From: Zelonia costaricensis
Lineage: Eukaryota > Euglenozoa > Kinetoplastea > Trypanosomatida > Trypanosomatidae
Assembly (NCBI GenBank): GCA_030849075.1
Contig: JASAOO010003356.1
Span: 1 to 46,321 of the forward strand
Reading direction: 5' to 3'
DNA: 46,321 nucleotides
In this document: piece after piece, positions 38,001-46,321 of the stretch
How positions within the stretch are numbered: the first letter of the stretch is position 1
How the letters are laid out: every line of letters starts with the position of its first letter
The notes under the pieces: generated by a model
Told to the model about the DNA's origin: nothing
Database searches by the model: none
Seen by the model: only the letters and a program-made list of their open reading frames with translations
Translations under genes and position numbers: made by a program

Positions 38001-40441
38001 CCGGGGTGCTGAAGAGGGAGAGGGGGAGGGGCAAGCTGCATGCTGGGCCGCCGCGTACCTGCGGCTGCGGCAGGGGAGAAGGAGGGGGAGGAGAGCGCGG
38101 GCGAGAGCACGCTGGACAAGGGCGACGCGCCGCGGCTGTCGCGGTCGCCGTGCGGTGGCTGCGCCGCCGCGCCGGCCTCTGGCAGCGGCAGCGGCGGGTT
38201 CGGCGGGGTCGAGGCGGCGGAGAGTGGGTTTGGCGGGGCGGAGGTGCCGGCGACGTCATCGCCCGAGGCGCGGTTGAAGGGATGCAGCGCGGTGTACTGG
38301 GGCGGCAGGAGGCCGGCAGCAGCGGGAGCGGCGGCGAAGCTGCTCCCGTCCACGCGGGAGGCGCTGCCCGCACTGCGCGGCCGCGCGTTGGGGTGGCGGC
38401 CGAGGAGCGGCGACTGCGACGGAGAGACCTGGCGCACCACGCCAGACGCAGGCGGCGGCGGCGTGGCGTACGCTGCTACGCTGCTAGCGCTGACTTCGAC
38501 CGATGCCGCGGCCGTTGTGTCCGACGGCATCTCGGTGAACACCAGCAGGGGCGCCGTGGCAGTGACGGCGCCGCTGCCTGCTGTGCCCTGCGGCACCGGC
38601 TGCGGCGCTGTGGTGAGTGTCGTCGCAGGTGGACGTGTCAGCGGACCGGGCGAGTTCGTGGGGGCGGTGGTGGTGCTCGGCAGCTCTACGGCCACGGTGA
38701 AAAGGTACGGCAGCGAGTGGCCCGACGTGGAGGAGGGGACGAGCAGGTGGTGGACCCCACCCTCTGCCGCGACGCGCGAGGTCGCCGCATGCGTTGTAGG
38801 CGGCAGTTCCTCTCGTGTACGTGCCGCGCCGGGGAGGGCGACGGGGTCGGGCTCGTGTTCATGGAAGAGGAGCGGGTGACCGCCGCGCCGGCCTCCAGCG
38901 GAGGCGCCGCGGGCATCGGCCCCTCGCGGGGAAGCCGTGGCGGCCGCTGCTGTCGCGGCCCGCAGCGGGCGTCCGCTGGAGCCCGGCTCCGCCCAGTGGA
39001 TCACACCGACGTCACTGCGGCGCGCCCACGTGGCGGGGCCCGCGGTGGACGGCATCGCCGCATCCACGTCCCTCTCGCCGTCCACAGCGCCAAGGGGAAA
39101 CACAAGCGGTGCGCTGTCCGGGGAGCGAACGGCCGTGCGCGCGTCCTGCGGTGCAGGCTGAAGGGGGTCCTCGTGCGCACGTGGTGCGTCTCCTCCGCTT
39201 CCGCCGGGGCCGCGCTGGGGCGCGCTGCTCAGTGTCGTGCTGCCTTCGTGCACCGCCGCGGCAGAGCCAGCAGCAAGGCTTGCAGCACCCGTGTGGGTGA
39301 GACCCGACGGCTCGCTGCTGCTGCTGGCCGCTGCAGGCGGGCCCCACAGCGCCGATGCCGCGGCATCGATCAGCGACGGCGCCTCGACGCTCATGTGCGA
39401 GGTGGAGCGTGTCGCCTCGTCCTCCGCGGCCCCAAGCCCGGCCGGTGCGCGGCCGCCGCGCTTCGACCAGTGCCGCTGCCGCAGCGGTGGAGGAGAGGCG
39501 AGGTCGGTGGAAACGAGCAGTGTTAGTGTTGAGCTCGCGCCGGACAGGGCACGCGGGGTCGCGGTAGGGGAAAGGGAGGTCGACGAGCCACCGCCCCCGC
39601 TGCTGCTGGCGGGGCGGGTGGGCAGCGAGGAGAGCGGCAGCGAGGGCGCCGCGCCGCCAGCCGCGGCGGCGGAGGAGGAGAGGGCCCGTGGGGAGCGCGG
39701 GGGCAGAGGCGGGGTGAAGCGCTGCGCCAGCGTCGCCGCGGCTCGACAGCGCTGCTGCAGCAGATGCATGTGCGGCACGCCGCACCGCCGCACTTGGCGG
39801 GGCTCGAGCTGCACAGCGGACTGCGGCACACCGGCTCCGAAGGGGGCGCCGCGCAGGGGGCTGGGCGACCACCCGCGTCCCGCGGCGGCAGCGGCGGTCC
39901 GCGTGTCCTCCGTCGCGTTCAGCGGCGTGGCGACGGGCGCGGTAGAGGCCGCGGCCGACACCAGAAGCGACGACGACTCGTACGCGCTTGTGTCCGTGGA
40001 GCTGGCCAGCATCGGTGTCACGGCGTGGCTGCGCAGGAGCCGGGGTGTCTTGCGCGATGCCGCTGCGGCCGCACGCAGGCGGGACATGAGCGGCCCCGCA
40101 CCCGCCTCTTCCGTGTTGGCTGCCCCTGCGACGAGGGTAGAGGTCGAGCGGCTGGTGCTGCTGTCGTGGAGGCCGCCAAGGCCGGCGTCGAGGAGCACAT
40201 ACGACGGCGCGTTGGAGTAGTAGGCCGCGGTGGAGCCGGTGGTGGAGGGGAAGGAGGTGCTGCCCACGGTCGCTGCCGTGCCTGTGTGTACCCACGACAT
40301 CAGCGACGGCGAGACCGCCGTGAGGGCCATCGAGGCCGGGGGTGGGACTACGTCATGGAGGGGCGGCAGTGTTGCGGGCGCGTGCGATGACGCCGACACG
40401 GCCGGCTCGCGAGCAGCGGAATGGCGCCTGTGCTCATGCAT
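35048..40441 (-). CDS. large BTB/POZ-domain protein
   Basis: This encodes 1797 aa from ATG (40439-40441) to TAG (35048-35050). The recognisable domain is a BTB/POZ fold split by low-complexity insertions. An N-terminal strand-helix section is at about 870-890 (VPAWLRGASVDTAFALVED). The core hallmark is FPVHSATVASRSPFFSMLF (about 965-985). YVDIRDCF follows, and after roughly 130 disordered residues QLLHYLHTGVLPMF (about 1137-1150), the usual LLxYLYTG strand-helix. Helices with CDYAAILWMGLYTGLSNLTG and a further helical run (about 1170-1300) resemble the end of BTB and a BACK-like extension. The first 860 residues and about 1320-1600 are Ser/Ala/Pro/Gly-rich and probably disordered. BTB proteins dimerise and often act as cullin-3 adaptors, but no Kelch, MATH or zinc-finger domain is seen, so no target can be named. 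Confidence 0.8.
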   Translation of the reverse strand: MHEHRRHSAAREPAVSASSHAPATLPPLHDVVPPPASMALTAVSPSLMSWVHTGTAATVGSTSFPSTTGSTAAYYSNAPSYVLLDAGLGGLHDSSTSRSTSTLVAGAANTEEAGAGPLMSRLRAAAAASRKTPRLLRSHAVTPMLASSTDTSAYESSSLLVSAAASTAPVATPLNATEDTRTAAAAAGRGWSPSPLRGAPFGAGVPQSAVQLEPRQVRRCGVPHMHLLQQRCRAAATLAQRFTPPLPPRSPRALSSSAAAAGGAAPSLPLSSLPTRPASSSGGGGSSTSLSPTATPRALSGASSTLTLLVSTDLASPPPLRQRHWSKRGGRAPAGLGAAEDEATRSTSHMSVEAPSLIDAAASALWGPPAAASSSSEPSGLTHTGAASLAAGSAAAVHEGSTTLSSAPQRGPGGSGGDAPRAHEDPLQPAPQDARTAVRSPDSAPLVFPLGAVDGERDVDAAMPSTAGPATWARRSDVGVIHWAEPGSSGRPLRAATAAAATASPRGADARGASAGGRRGGHPLLFHEHEPDPVALPGAARTREELPPTTHAATSRVAAEGGVHHLLVPSSTSGHSLPYLFTVAVELPSTTTAPTNSPGPLTRPPATTLTTAPQPVPQGTAGSGAVTATAPLLVFTEMPSDTTAAASVEVSASSVAAYATPPPPASGVVRQVSPSQSPLLGRHPNARPRSAGSASRVDGSSFAAAPAAAGLLPPQYTALHPFNRASGDDVAGTSAPPNPLSAASTPPNPPLPLPEAGAAAQPPHGDRDSRGASPLSSVLSPALSSPSFSPAAAAGTRRPSMQLAPPPLPLQHPGLPVERQRAASPCPAAATRGVAEGGAPCITPLLADAAVLLVVPDGVASVPAATIAAMTALAEDVPAWLRGASVDTAFALVEDVTAPPARDASPPDDAAARWRRALDDIRGAGGGGSGGSGGGGSTRTNPRRSAASAAAAAVLAPAVERVVTYFPVHSATVASRSPFFSMLFEHGGGCGPYVRSTPDEYVDIRDCFAETPLATSTATAAEATTTAGAAAAAAQPRPRPPPTASEAAAIPLAYQPAQVARCPPHLRDADTGLECGDTTAATRQRVPAFVLPSPASTVLSTPDGGAGLAAAAAAARPQLPPPPPPPPFSPDCLCQLLHYLHTGVLPMFHRLSPAPADEPADASAASWAAPRGHLACDYAAILWMGLYTGLSNLTGAMLRLLWRLLALSHDVWPYWLAALQWRVVEMQCICEAWMEQHLTNLLRTTTPQGLWRGLQLRQVQLLVRLRRNVLEAQARAAQTFSAMASDASQRYTSGHGTESGAGVGGGTAGQNSGTLSTTTATFPSLLLREQLNNSETANSASVSGGRGPLAISLTSPVVPIGWPAVEMMGFPRSRGDNADSGAGGGGDGNDGPRATAAATEAREGQSSVGSPSNRPSPVLSQPASPFPTYGGGVPGGFSRPSATTTTQSHPSSRTSSPPSPSLAASAAARHFWTVSGRPSPRGVATATPGSPASAALTFDDMSDVDGLMAHESETRGEGGPLGDVAHRRRSGDASAPREGFSTQVRGGAAAANAPGGGGAGGPAEALRADPPSREGEGSGRQAGRRALPTASNFHSIVEEARVGGAGGGGLPATPSTSPHQTPGFANTFLAGTPAALYPSPSSWVAMPPTLQLMADGAWRIGGCGRLYTSESREELEQRQAHWYSAERELQRPFYSAALLTETELLECLWAWWLARRDDAQLPPASAAERRVVAALLREVRLDEVELAAQHLSTAAVEAQDGGSRGDDALGGGVCEGGAWLAQVEAFLRAVDAEAEAL

Positions 40442-40467
40442 CGTCCCCCGGAGTGTCCTACGCCTAC

Positions 40468-40508
40468 CTGGTGATGCGGCCGAGAGGGCGACAGCAAAAC
40501 CAAGAAGA
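40468..40508 (-). promoter_or_regulatory. candidate spliced-leader acceptor for the BTB gene
   Basis: A pyrimidine-rich stretch on the minus strand (about 40508 to 40481) is followed by a first AG at 40469-40468, with further AGs at 40465-40464 and 40459-40458. The predicted 5' UTR is about 10-27 nt. Confidence 0.35.
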
Positions 40509-41211
40509 GTCGCACGGGCCGGGGGCGGAGGTGGGGGGTGCGTAAAGGGGGTGCCTCACGACGCGGCGGCGCCGACGGCGGGCAAGCGGGAAGCACGAGA
40601 ATAGGGGACGACTTTGAGGGGAGACAAAAAAACTTGTAGGGGAGGGGGGGGGGATGTGGATACGTGTGGGTCTGTGGGGAGGTGGGGGGAGGGGGGTGCG
40701 AACATGCGGCGCCAGGCAAAAATCAAGCATCAAGAGAGCCGCGCTCTTTGTTGTTTAATTTAGCCGCGCCGCCGCCGTCAGCAAGTGCAGAGGGAAGCAC
40801 GCGTAGCCGCACACACACACACACACACACGTATGCACACGACAAGCCACACTGGAACTCACGCGTATAAGAGAGGGGGAGAGCAAACGGCGAATGAAGA
40901 CAGCCAAGCGAGAACAACAAGCAGCACAAGTCGGCCCACGGGGTGGGGAAGAGGGGGGTGCACGCGGACGAATCAAGCCGCGCGGAAAGGGGGGAAAGCC
41001 ACAGGAGAGGGACAGAGAGGAGTGGCTCTGCACTCACCGGCGCGTGCGTACACACACACGCTGGGAGCGGAAGGCAGAGGCGCGGGTGCAAGGAGCGGGC
41101 AGGGGCGGGGGGGACGCAGGGGCGAGCGGCAGCGAAGTCGGCGGCAGAAGGGAGACAGAGGGAGAAGGGGGAGGCGGCGATGGGCGGTGCTGTGAAGCGA
41201 GCACCTCAGGG

Positions 41212-41325
41212 GGGGGGGGGGCGACGCGTGCGCAGCTACGCGGGCACAACACAGANACGCTGAAGACGCCCGGGGGGAGGGGGGGGGGGGCGACGCGTGC
41301 GCAGCTACGCGGGCACAACACAGAC
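41212..41325. repeat. two-copy direct repeat, 69-bp period, with an ambiguous base between copies
   Basis: A poly-G run followed by CGACGCGTGCGCAGCTACGC and a further 15 matching bases occurs at about 41212-41255 and again at about 41281-41325. The copies appear identical. An N at 41256 lies right after the first copy. This is either a recent tandem duplication or an assembly fault at poly-G. Confidence 0.9.
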
Positions 41326-42004
41326 AAAGCAGGCGGAGGGAGCGCACGAGATAGAAAGAAGATGAGCGCACGCGTGCAATTGCGAACGCGGGAACGGGCG
41401 GTGATCGCGCCCAGCGAGTAGCTGGAACGGTTCTCAGTAGCAGTACACAAAGATAACGAGGAAAGAAAGAAAAACAACACAGAGGCGTGGAGAAGAAGAC
41501 GAAGCGCCGAGACGCGCGCCAGTACTGGAGATGAAACTAAGCAAAGCGGGAGGGGGAGGGAGGGGGGGAGCGGTGAGGTCATACAGTTGTGGTCGGGTGC
41601 TCGACGGCACGGCCCCGCGATGCACTCGGGTGGGGGTAGAAGAAAAAAAGAGAAGACACGCCCCAAGAGAGAAACAACACACGCAAGGAAGTGGAAGAGA
41701 GACACGGGGGAGACGACTGCCAACGCCCGTGGAGGTGTCACTGCGTGCCGCGAAGGTGCACGACGGGCGGGGAAGGGCGCGAGCGAGCCCCTCCTCTCAT
41801 GTATGGAGACGGGGGGAAAGGAGGGGAGCGGACGGGGCAGCGTGCACCACGACCGTGCGCGCGAGTCGGCCGACAATGCGTGTGGGCGTATGTCGAGGGG
41901 GAGAAGGGAGGCAAAAAAAAAAAAAGCAGCATCAAGGTGGGGAAGAGGGGTTTGGCGTGTATGCGGTTGGGTGTGTGTGTGTGTTTGGGTGTAAGCGCGT
42001 GTGC

Positions 42005-42700
42005 GGATGAGGCGGGCATGCAGCCAGTAGTCACCCTCACAGCACGTCCACGCTCCTTCAGTTTTCAGTGTGAGGGAAAGCGGAGGATAAACGGGGTTCC
42101 TAGGTGTGGCTGATGGGCGCCGTAGCCACGCAGCTAGTGTTGCTTTGAATTTTTTTGGTGTTGTTGTTGTTTGCCATCCCAAGAACGTGCCACAACAACA
42201 GTGTGTGTGTGTGGGTGTGTGTGTGTAAGTGAGGTGGCCGGGGGCGAAGGCACGGAACGGGTCAGATGGGTGGAGGGAGAAGCGACCACGGCGACAGCGA
42301 GAGTGCGGAGTGCGGAGACCGGGCAAGAGCGCGTGAGTAGCATTGCGTGGTAGAGGGGAGGGGGTACGAGAGAGCCACTGCGCGTCGATGGTCACACACG
42401 GGGGGGGAGCTGGACAAGGGTACCCCCTCAGCGCTCCTCAAGCGCACCGCCGCGGAGCTGACGTACGCCGTGTCTTCCTTCTTCAACGGCGAAGTGGGGA
42501 CAGCTGGCGACTGAACGCCGCGGTGCTCCTTTTCCCCGCCAACCTCTTCACGCAGCCAAGAGCCGTCGACTGGGTCGCTCTGGTGGTGCTGCACACCCGA
42601 CCCACAGCCTGCGCAGTCTTCGGCTTCGTGACGCGCGTAGAGGCCCCGCGTGAGGGAGAAAAAGACCAGCCTCGTCACGACGGCACGCAGTGCGAGATGA
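42005..42700. other. non-repetitive island in the gene-free region, identity unknown
   Basis: The block at 42400-42680 in particular is balanced, complex sequence with short open stretches in several frames. On the + strand it can be read ALLKRTAAELTYAVSSFF before a TGA at 42511-42513. On the minus strand it is open for 138 codons (42262-42678) but starts at GTG. A short protein remnant, a degenerate retroposon or a structured RNA are all possible. Confidence 0.3.
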
Positions 42701-43168
42701 GCAGCACACCTTCACGCGTACATCCGTGCGTGTGTGGGGTGGGGAAGGGGGAGTGTCGATGGACTCTCCAGCCTGCCTGCTCCAGATCTTTGCTTTCGTT
42801 GTTGTTGTTTTTTTTTGTGGGGCAAAAACGGGGAGAGTCATAGCGTGTATACCTCCGCTCCTGGCGCTTGCGATGGGGGTAGCGAGGAAGAGGGCGCAAG
42901 TGAGGAGGGAGTGCGGAAAGGAAAGCGAGGTAGTGACGGGGGTGGGGGTCGGGGAGGGAGGGAGGGAGGCGTGTAGGCGGCCTGCGTGGTAGCAGCGAAC
43001 GGACTACGCGGGAGGGCGCACACGAAGGGGAGAGAGAGAGGGAAGGAACACACAAAAAAGAAAGGGGCACACATACGGGGAGGGGAACAGACGTAACAAG
43101 ACAAGATGCCAATGTAAAAGCTTCGCACGGAGTTGGGAGGGAGGCGGGGAAGCGGAAGGACACACATG

Positions 43169-43196
43169 CACACACACACACACACACACACACACA
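43169..43196. repeat. (CA)n dinucleotide repeat
   Basis: About 14 CA units, with further CA runs to about 43241 separated by short unique sequence. Confidence 0.95.
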
Positions 43197-43647
43197 ACCA
43201 AGCCAACACGCAAACGCAGAGGGAGGCACACACACACACACACAAGCACGCACGCAAAAGTAAGACTCACTCAAGACTCGCGCAAACACGCGCAGACACG
43301 CCAGACGACTGGGAAGGGAGGAAGGAAGAGAAGGTAGATGGAGGAGAGCATACAGAGCCGAAGACACATACACACACACGAACCTAGAAAAAAAGGTGAG
43401 GCAGGGGCGCTGAACAGCGCACCGTGCACCCTGCCTTGATGCCGGCAGCAGAAATGCGGTGCCCTAGCTGATCAGTGGGTGCCCTCCGTCCCCCGTCCCC
43501 ACGCAGCGGCTGCGGTGGAGAGATAGGGCACACTCAAAAAGAAGATGGTAGAGACGCGACATGCACACAGATGGCACGCAAGCAACGTGCGTGACTTGCC
43601 TACTCCGCGTAACAGCGCCGGCACGCACACACCCAGACCCAAAACAG

Positions 43648-43671
43648 ACACACACACACACACACACACAC
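43648..43671. repeat. (CA)n dinucleotide repeat
   Basis: About 12 CA units within the gene-free right-hand region. Confidence 0.95.
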
Positions 43672-46321
43672 TCCACGCGGCCGTCCACCTCCCGCGCCAA
43701 CCCGCCCAGTCACACGCTGCGAGTGTATGTCTGGGCGGGGATAGCGGGCGGGAGAGTGGTGATGGAGAGCGACAGCACTGGGAAGGTGCGCACACGCAGA
43801 AAGAAGAGGCGAACGACAGAGAGACAGGGAGGCACCGGAAGGGAAAGGGAAGGTAACAGCGTGATGTGGTCCACACACACACACAAACTCTGAAAGACAG
43901 GCACGAAGAGCGACAGAGGTAACAGGAGCAGGCATAACGACAGCAACTAGGGAAGAGCTAAGGTGAAGCAACACAAACAAAAAAAAAGAGAGTATGTAAC
44001 GGAGAAAACACAACAACAACACAAGAGAAAGAGGAGTGGAGGTCAGTTCCGCACCACACCACACCACACCACACAGACACACCCACACACAGAGCCATCA
44101 ACCCGCAGAAGGGCACTGCAAAAACGAAAAAGGAGAGAGGAAGCGACGAGGGGGGAGGGGCGTAGACAAGCCTAGATACATGTACGCCGCAGCCCCTCCC
44201 GTTTTCGCTTCCCCTCGCGCCCCACGCAGCATACACAGGAGATGCAGAGGGGGGCGCGCAAGTCTCCGCGAGGGAGGCCACAGCAGGTTCCGCGCAAGAC
44301 ATGCACGAGAAGACGAAGCAACGACAGACCAACCGCGCACGCAGACACGCGCACGCGCACAACAGTGGAGGAGGGGTAAAGAAGGAGAGAGGGAGAGAGG
44401 AGAGGGGAAGGAAGGAAAAGAGAAAAGGGGGGCATACGTCGCTACGTCATCAAGACACTATCGAGAGTCGCACGCACACCGACACGCGCACGTACGCGCG
44501 CGCATAAGCTCGAGTGCGGCAGCAAACTCGGCAAGGGAAGAGAGGGGAGGGGAAGGGTGGCCACCGCTGCAGAGCGGCCGCGAAGAGAAAGAACAGCAGT
44601 TGCGCCGGCGGGGCGAGGAAGGCACGTGACAGGTGGGGGGAGGAGGGGGAGGAGGAGGGGGTGCCTGCGTGCATGCGCGCGGGGTGTCGGCTTTCACCAG
44701 ACCTGGTAAAGAGCTAAGAAAGGAAGTGGAAGGTGCAGTGGTGCGCAGACAACAGAGTCTCTGTGCACGCTGCCTACGCGCCCGATACTGCGTAGGAGTG
44801 AGCGCAAAAAAAAAAAAGGAGAAGAGCGACGTGCCGGCAAAGCTACGCATTTGATAGGGAAAACGCGGCATCGTTTTCCCGAAAGGGTGAACCAGCGGGG
44901 ATAGGGGAAGAGGAGCCGGCTGACCCATTGCCTCCCCCCCCATCATGCACTTCTCTTATTATAATCCAGGAGGTACAGCAGGCGAGGTGCGCCCCCTCAT
45001 CTCTCTCATCCGCTGGCGGACGACACACACACACACATACAGACAAACACACATACGCAGACACGCACGAGCACATCACCCTTTTTTCTAAAGAATCGCA
45101 AAAACACCAGCACACACCAAAACGAAAGATAAGAGAAGCTTCATTTTGGGGGAGGGGAGGGGAGGGGAGGCGTGTGTGGGAATCCTCGGCGAGAGGATCG
45201 GCAAAAAACAAAAAGAGGGCAACAACAACAACAAAGAAGAAGAAAAAAAACAAGCGCCGACGAGGTGCGGGGCACCGGCACCTGCGAACAGCTGAAACAG
45301 AGAAGGAAACCCCGGAAGAGGGGCGGCGACGGCAATAGGCGGAGGAGCTGATGCTCAGGTGGCACGTTAGACGGGGTGCATCGACACTTATCTCGCCTTT
45401 TTTTTCTTTTCTTTCTTTTTGGGGAAGGGAGGGTGAGGGCAACTGCTTGGGAGCGGGGAAGGGGAGGGGGGTGAATGGATGGACGGAGGGGGTAGGAGGG
45501 GGGGGCCGGGGAGGCGAATAGGTGGTGCACGGCGAGAAGCACAAGAGAAAGATAAGAGCGACACACGCACGCACACGCTGTCCAACACAGACGCACTCAC
45601 GCATAGAGGAAAAGAAGGAGGGAGAGAGAGGGAGACGCTTAGACGGAAGGGGAAGCCAAAAGAAAAGGGAAAAAATCGAGACAAAAGAGGAAACGTCGGC
45701 GATTTGTCAGCTCGCACGCAGACACACACGCCGGTGGTGTGACGACAGCGCGAGAGAGCGTAATGGAAGGAGTAGGGGGGAGGCGCAGAAGAACGGCGCA
45801 GAGTGTGGACGAGTTGACCAAGCATTCAACCCGGAAACAAACAAACTTGAAATGAGGAAAACAGAAGAAGAGGGAGAGAAAGGTAGATAAGTCCATTGTA
45901 AGGGGCGGGGGGGAAGAGGAGGAGGGGGGGCGAAGGGCAGCAGTGGCAGGCCGCCACACGCCTCGCGCGTAGGCACAGGAGTGCACGAGGCGGGAAGCGG
46001 GAGCGAGCAGGGCTCTTTGTACTTCCACGGGCGACCCGTTCCCCACCCCCTTTCAAGCCACCGCAGCACACAAGGAGTACAGAAAAGGGAAATGCATAGC
46101 CAGCGTGTGGGTGTGTAGGGTGGTGGTGGGTGTGTGTATGTGTGCGACAGACAGCAGCAGCCTCCTCCTCCATCGTTGCCTCACCCGCACAACGGCGTGT
46201 CAGGCGACGGCGGCCAAGCACGTGTAGCCGAAGAGCGTTGCGCGGAAGGCTGGCGTGAGGAGCCGAGGCAGAGGCGCAGGCACGGGGAGGGGGAAGGAAA
46301 GAACACAGCGACAAACAATAA

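Larger units (their letters stand above)
40442..46321. other. 5.9-kb gene-free, repeat-rich region upstream of the BTB gene
   Basis: I see no credible protein gene on either strand. The longest open frames are low-complexity translations of CA and polypurine repeats. The + strand is purine-rich almost throughout. Contents include (CA)n at about 40808-40830, 43169-43196, 43225-43241, 43648-43671 and 45025-45036, (TG)n at about 41969-41985 and 42202-42225, poly-A at about 41913-41925, poly-G runs, an ACCAC repeat near 44053-44075, a 69-bp duplication and a complex island at about 42005-42700. It may be a long 3' UTR or spacer for a gene beyond the right edge, or lie near a transcription start region. 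No change of strand bias is seen inside the window. Confidence 0.65.

Noticed and set aside
41034..42395. 453-codon minus-strand frame in the right-hand region
   Set aside because: Its translation is Ser/Pro/Leu/Thr/His low complexity derived from CA and polypyrimidine repeats, it spans the duplicated poly-G unit and an N, and it shows no domain.
43390..43530. Possible tRNA or other small structured RNA around GATGCCGGCAGCAGAAATGC
   Set aside because: No acceptor-stem pairing or T-arm GTTC motif could be found.
44843..45604. 253-codon minus-strand frame
   Set aside because: Translation is dominated by homopolymer Phe, Pro, Ser and Cys-Val runs from simple repeats, with no domain.

Overview
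The window looks like nuclear DNA of a Leishmania-type trypanosomatid (Leishmaniinae). The genes are intronless, GC-rich and all on the minus strand, as in a polycistronic transcription unit. The proteins carry long Ala, Gly, Ser, Pro and Gln tracts. The spacers are full of (CA)n/(GT)n, poly-G and strand-biased polypurine runs, which are polypyrimidine on the coding strand and fit trans-splicing. No introns, bacterial ribosome sites, tRNA or rRNA genes were recognised. The species cannot be named from sequence alone.

Transcription runs right to left. Listed from high to low coordinate: (1) 40442-46321, a gene-poor, repeat-laden 5.9 kb stretch; (2) a 1797-aa BTB/POZ-domain protein (35048-40441); (3) a 743-aa homologue of NAA35/Mak10, the auxiliary subunit of the NatC N-terminal acetyltransferase (31447-33678); (4) an 83-aa one-pass membrane protein of unknown function (29465-29716); (5) a 20.8-kb gene for a 6933-aa TOR-like PIKK-family protein whose kinase domain has lost its catalytic residues (6809-27610); (6) a 747-aa amidase-signature protein that also seems to have lost its catalytic Lys-Ser-Ser residues (3832-6075); (7) a 340-aa alpha/beta hydrolase of bacterial flavour with an intact triad (1716-2738); (8) the first 89 codons of a type II membrane protein that runs off the left edge (1-267).

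Neighbouring genes in trypanosomatids are usually co-transcribed without sharing a pathway, and nothing here indicates a common pathway. The most striking feature is the TOR-like giant. HEAT, FAT, a partial FRB, kinase and FATC regions can all be followed, but every key kinase residue is replaced, and low-complexity insertions raise its length to more than twice that of an ordinary TOR. It lies next to a second apparent pseudoenzyme. Spliced-leader acceptor sites can be proposed upstream of most genes from the first AG after a polypyrimidine tract. Two intergenic islands of complex sequence may be degenerate SIDER-type retroposons, and a 69-bp duplication containing an ambiguous base lies in the right-hand region.
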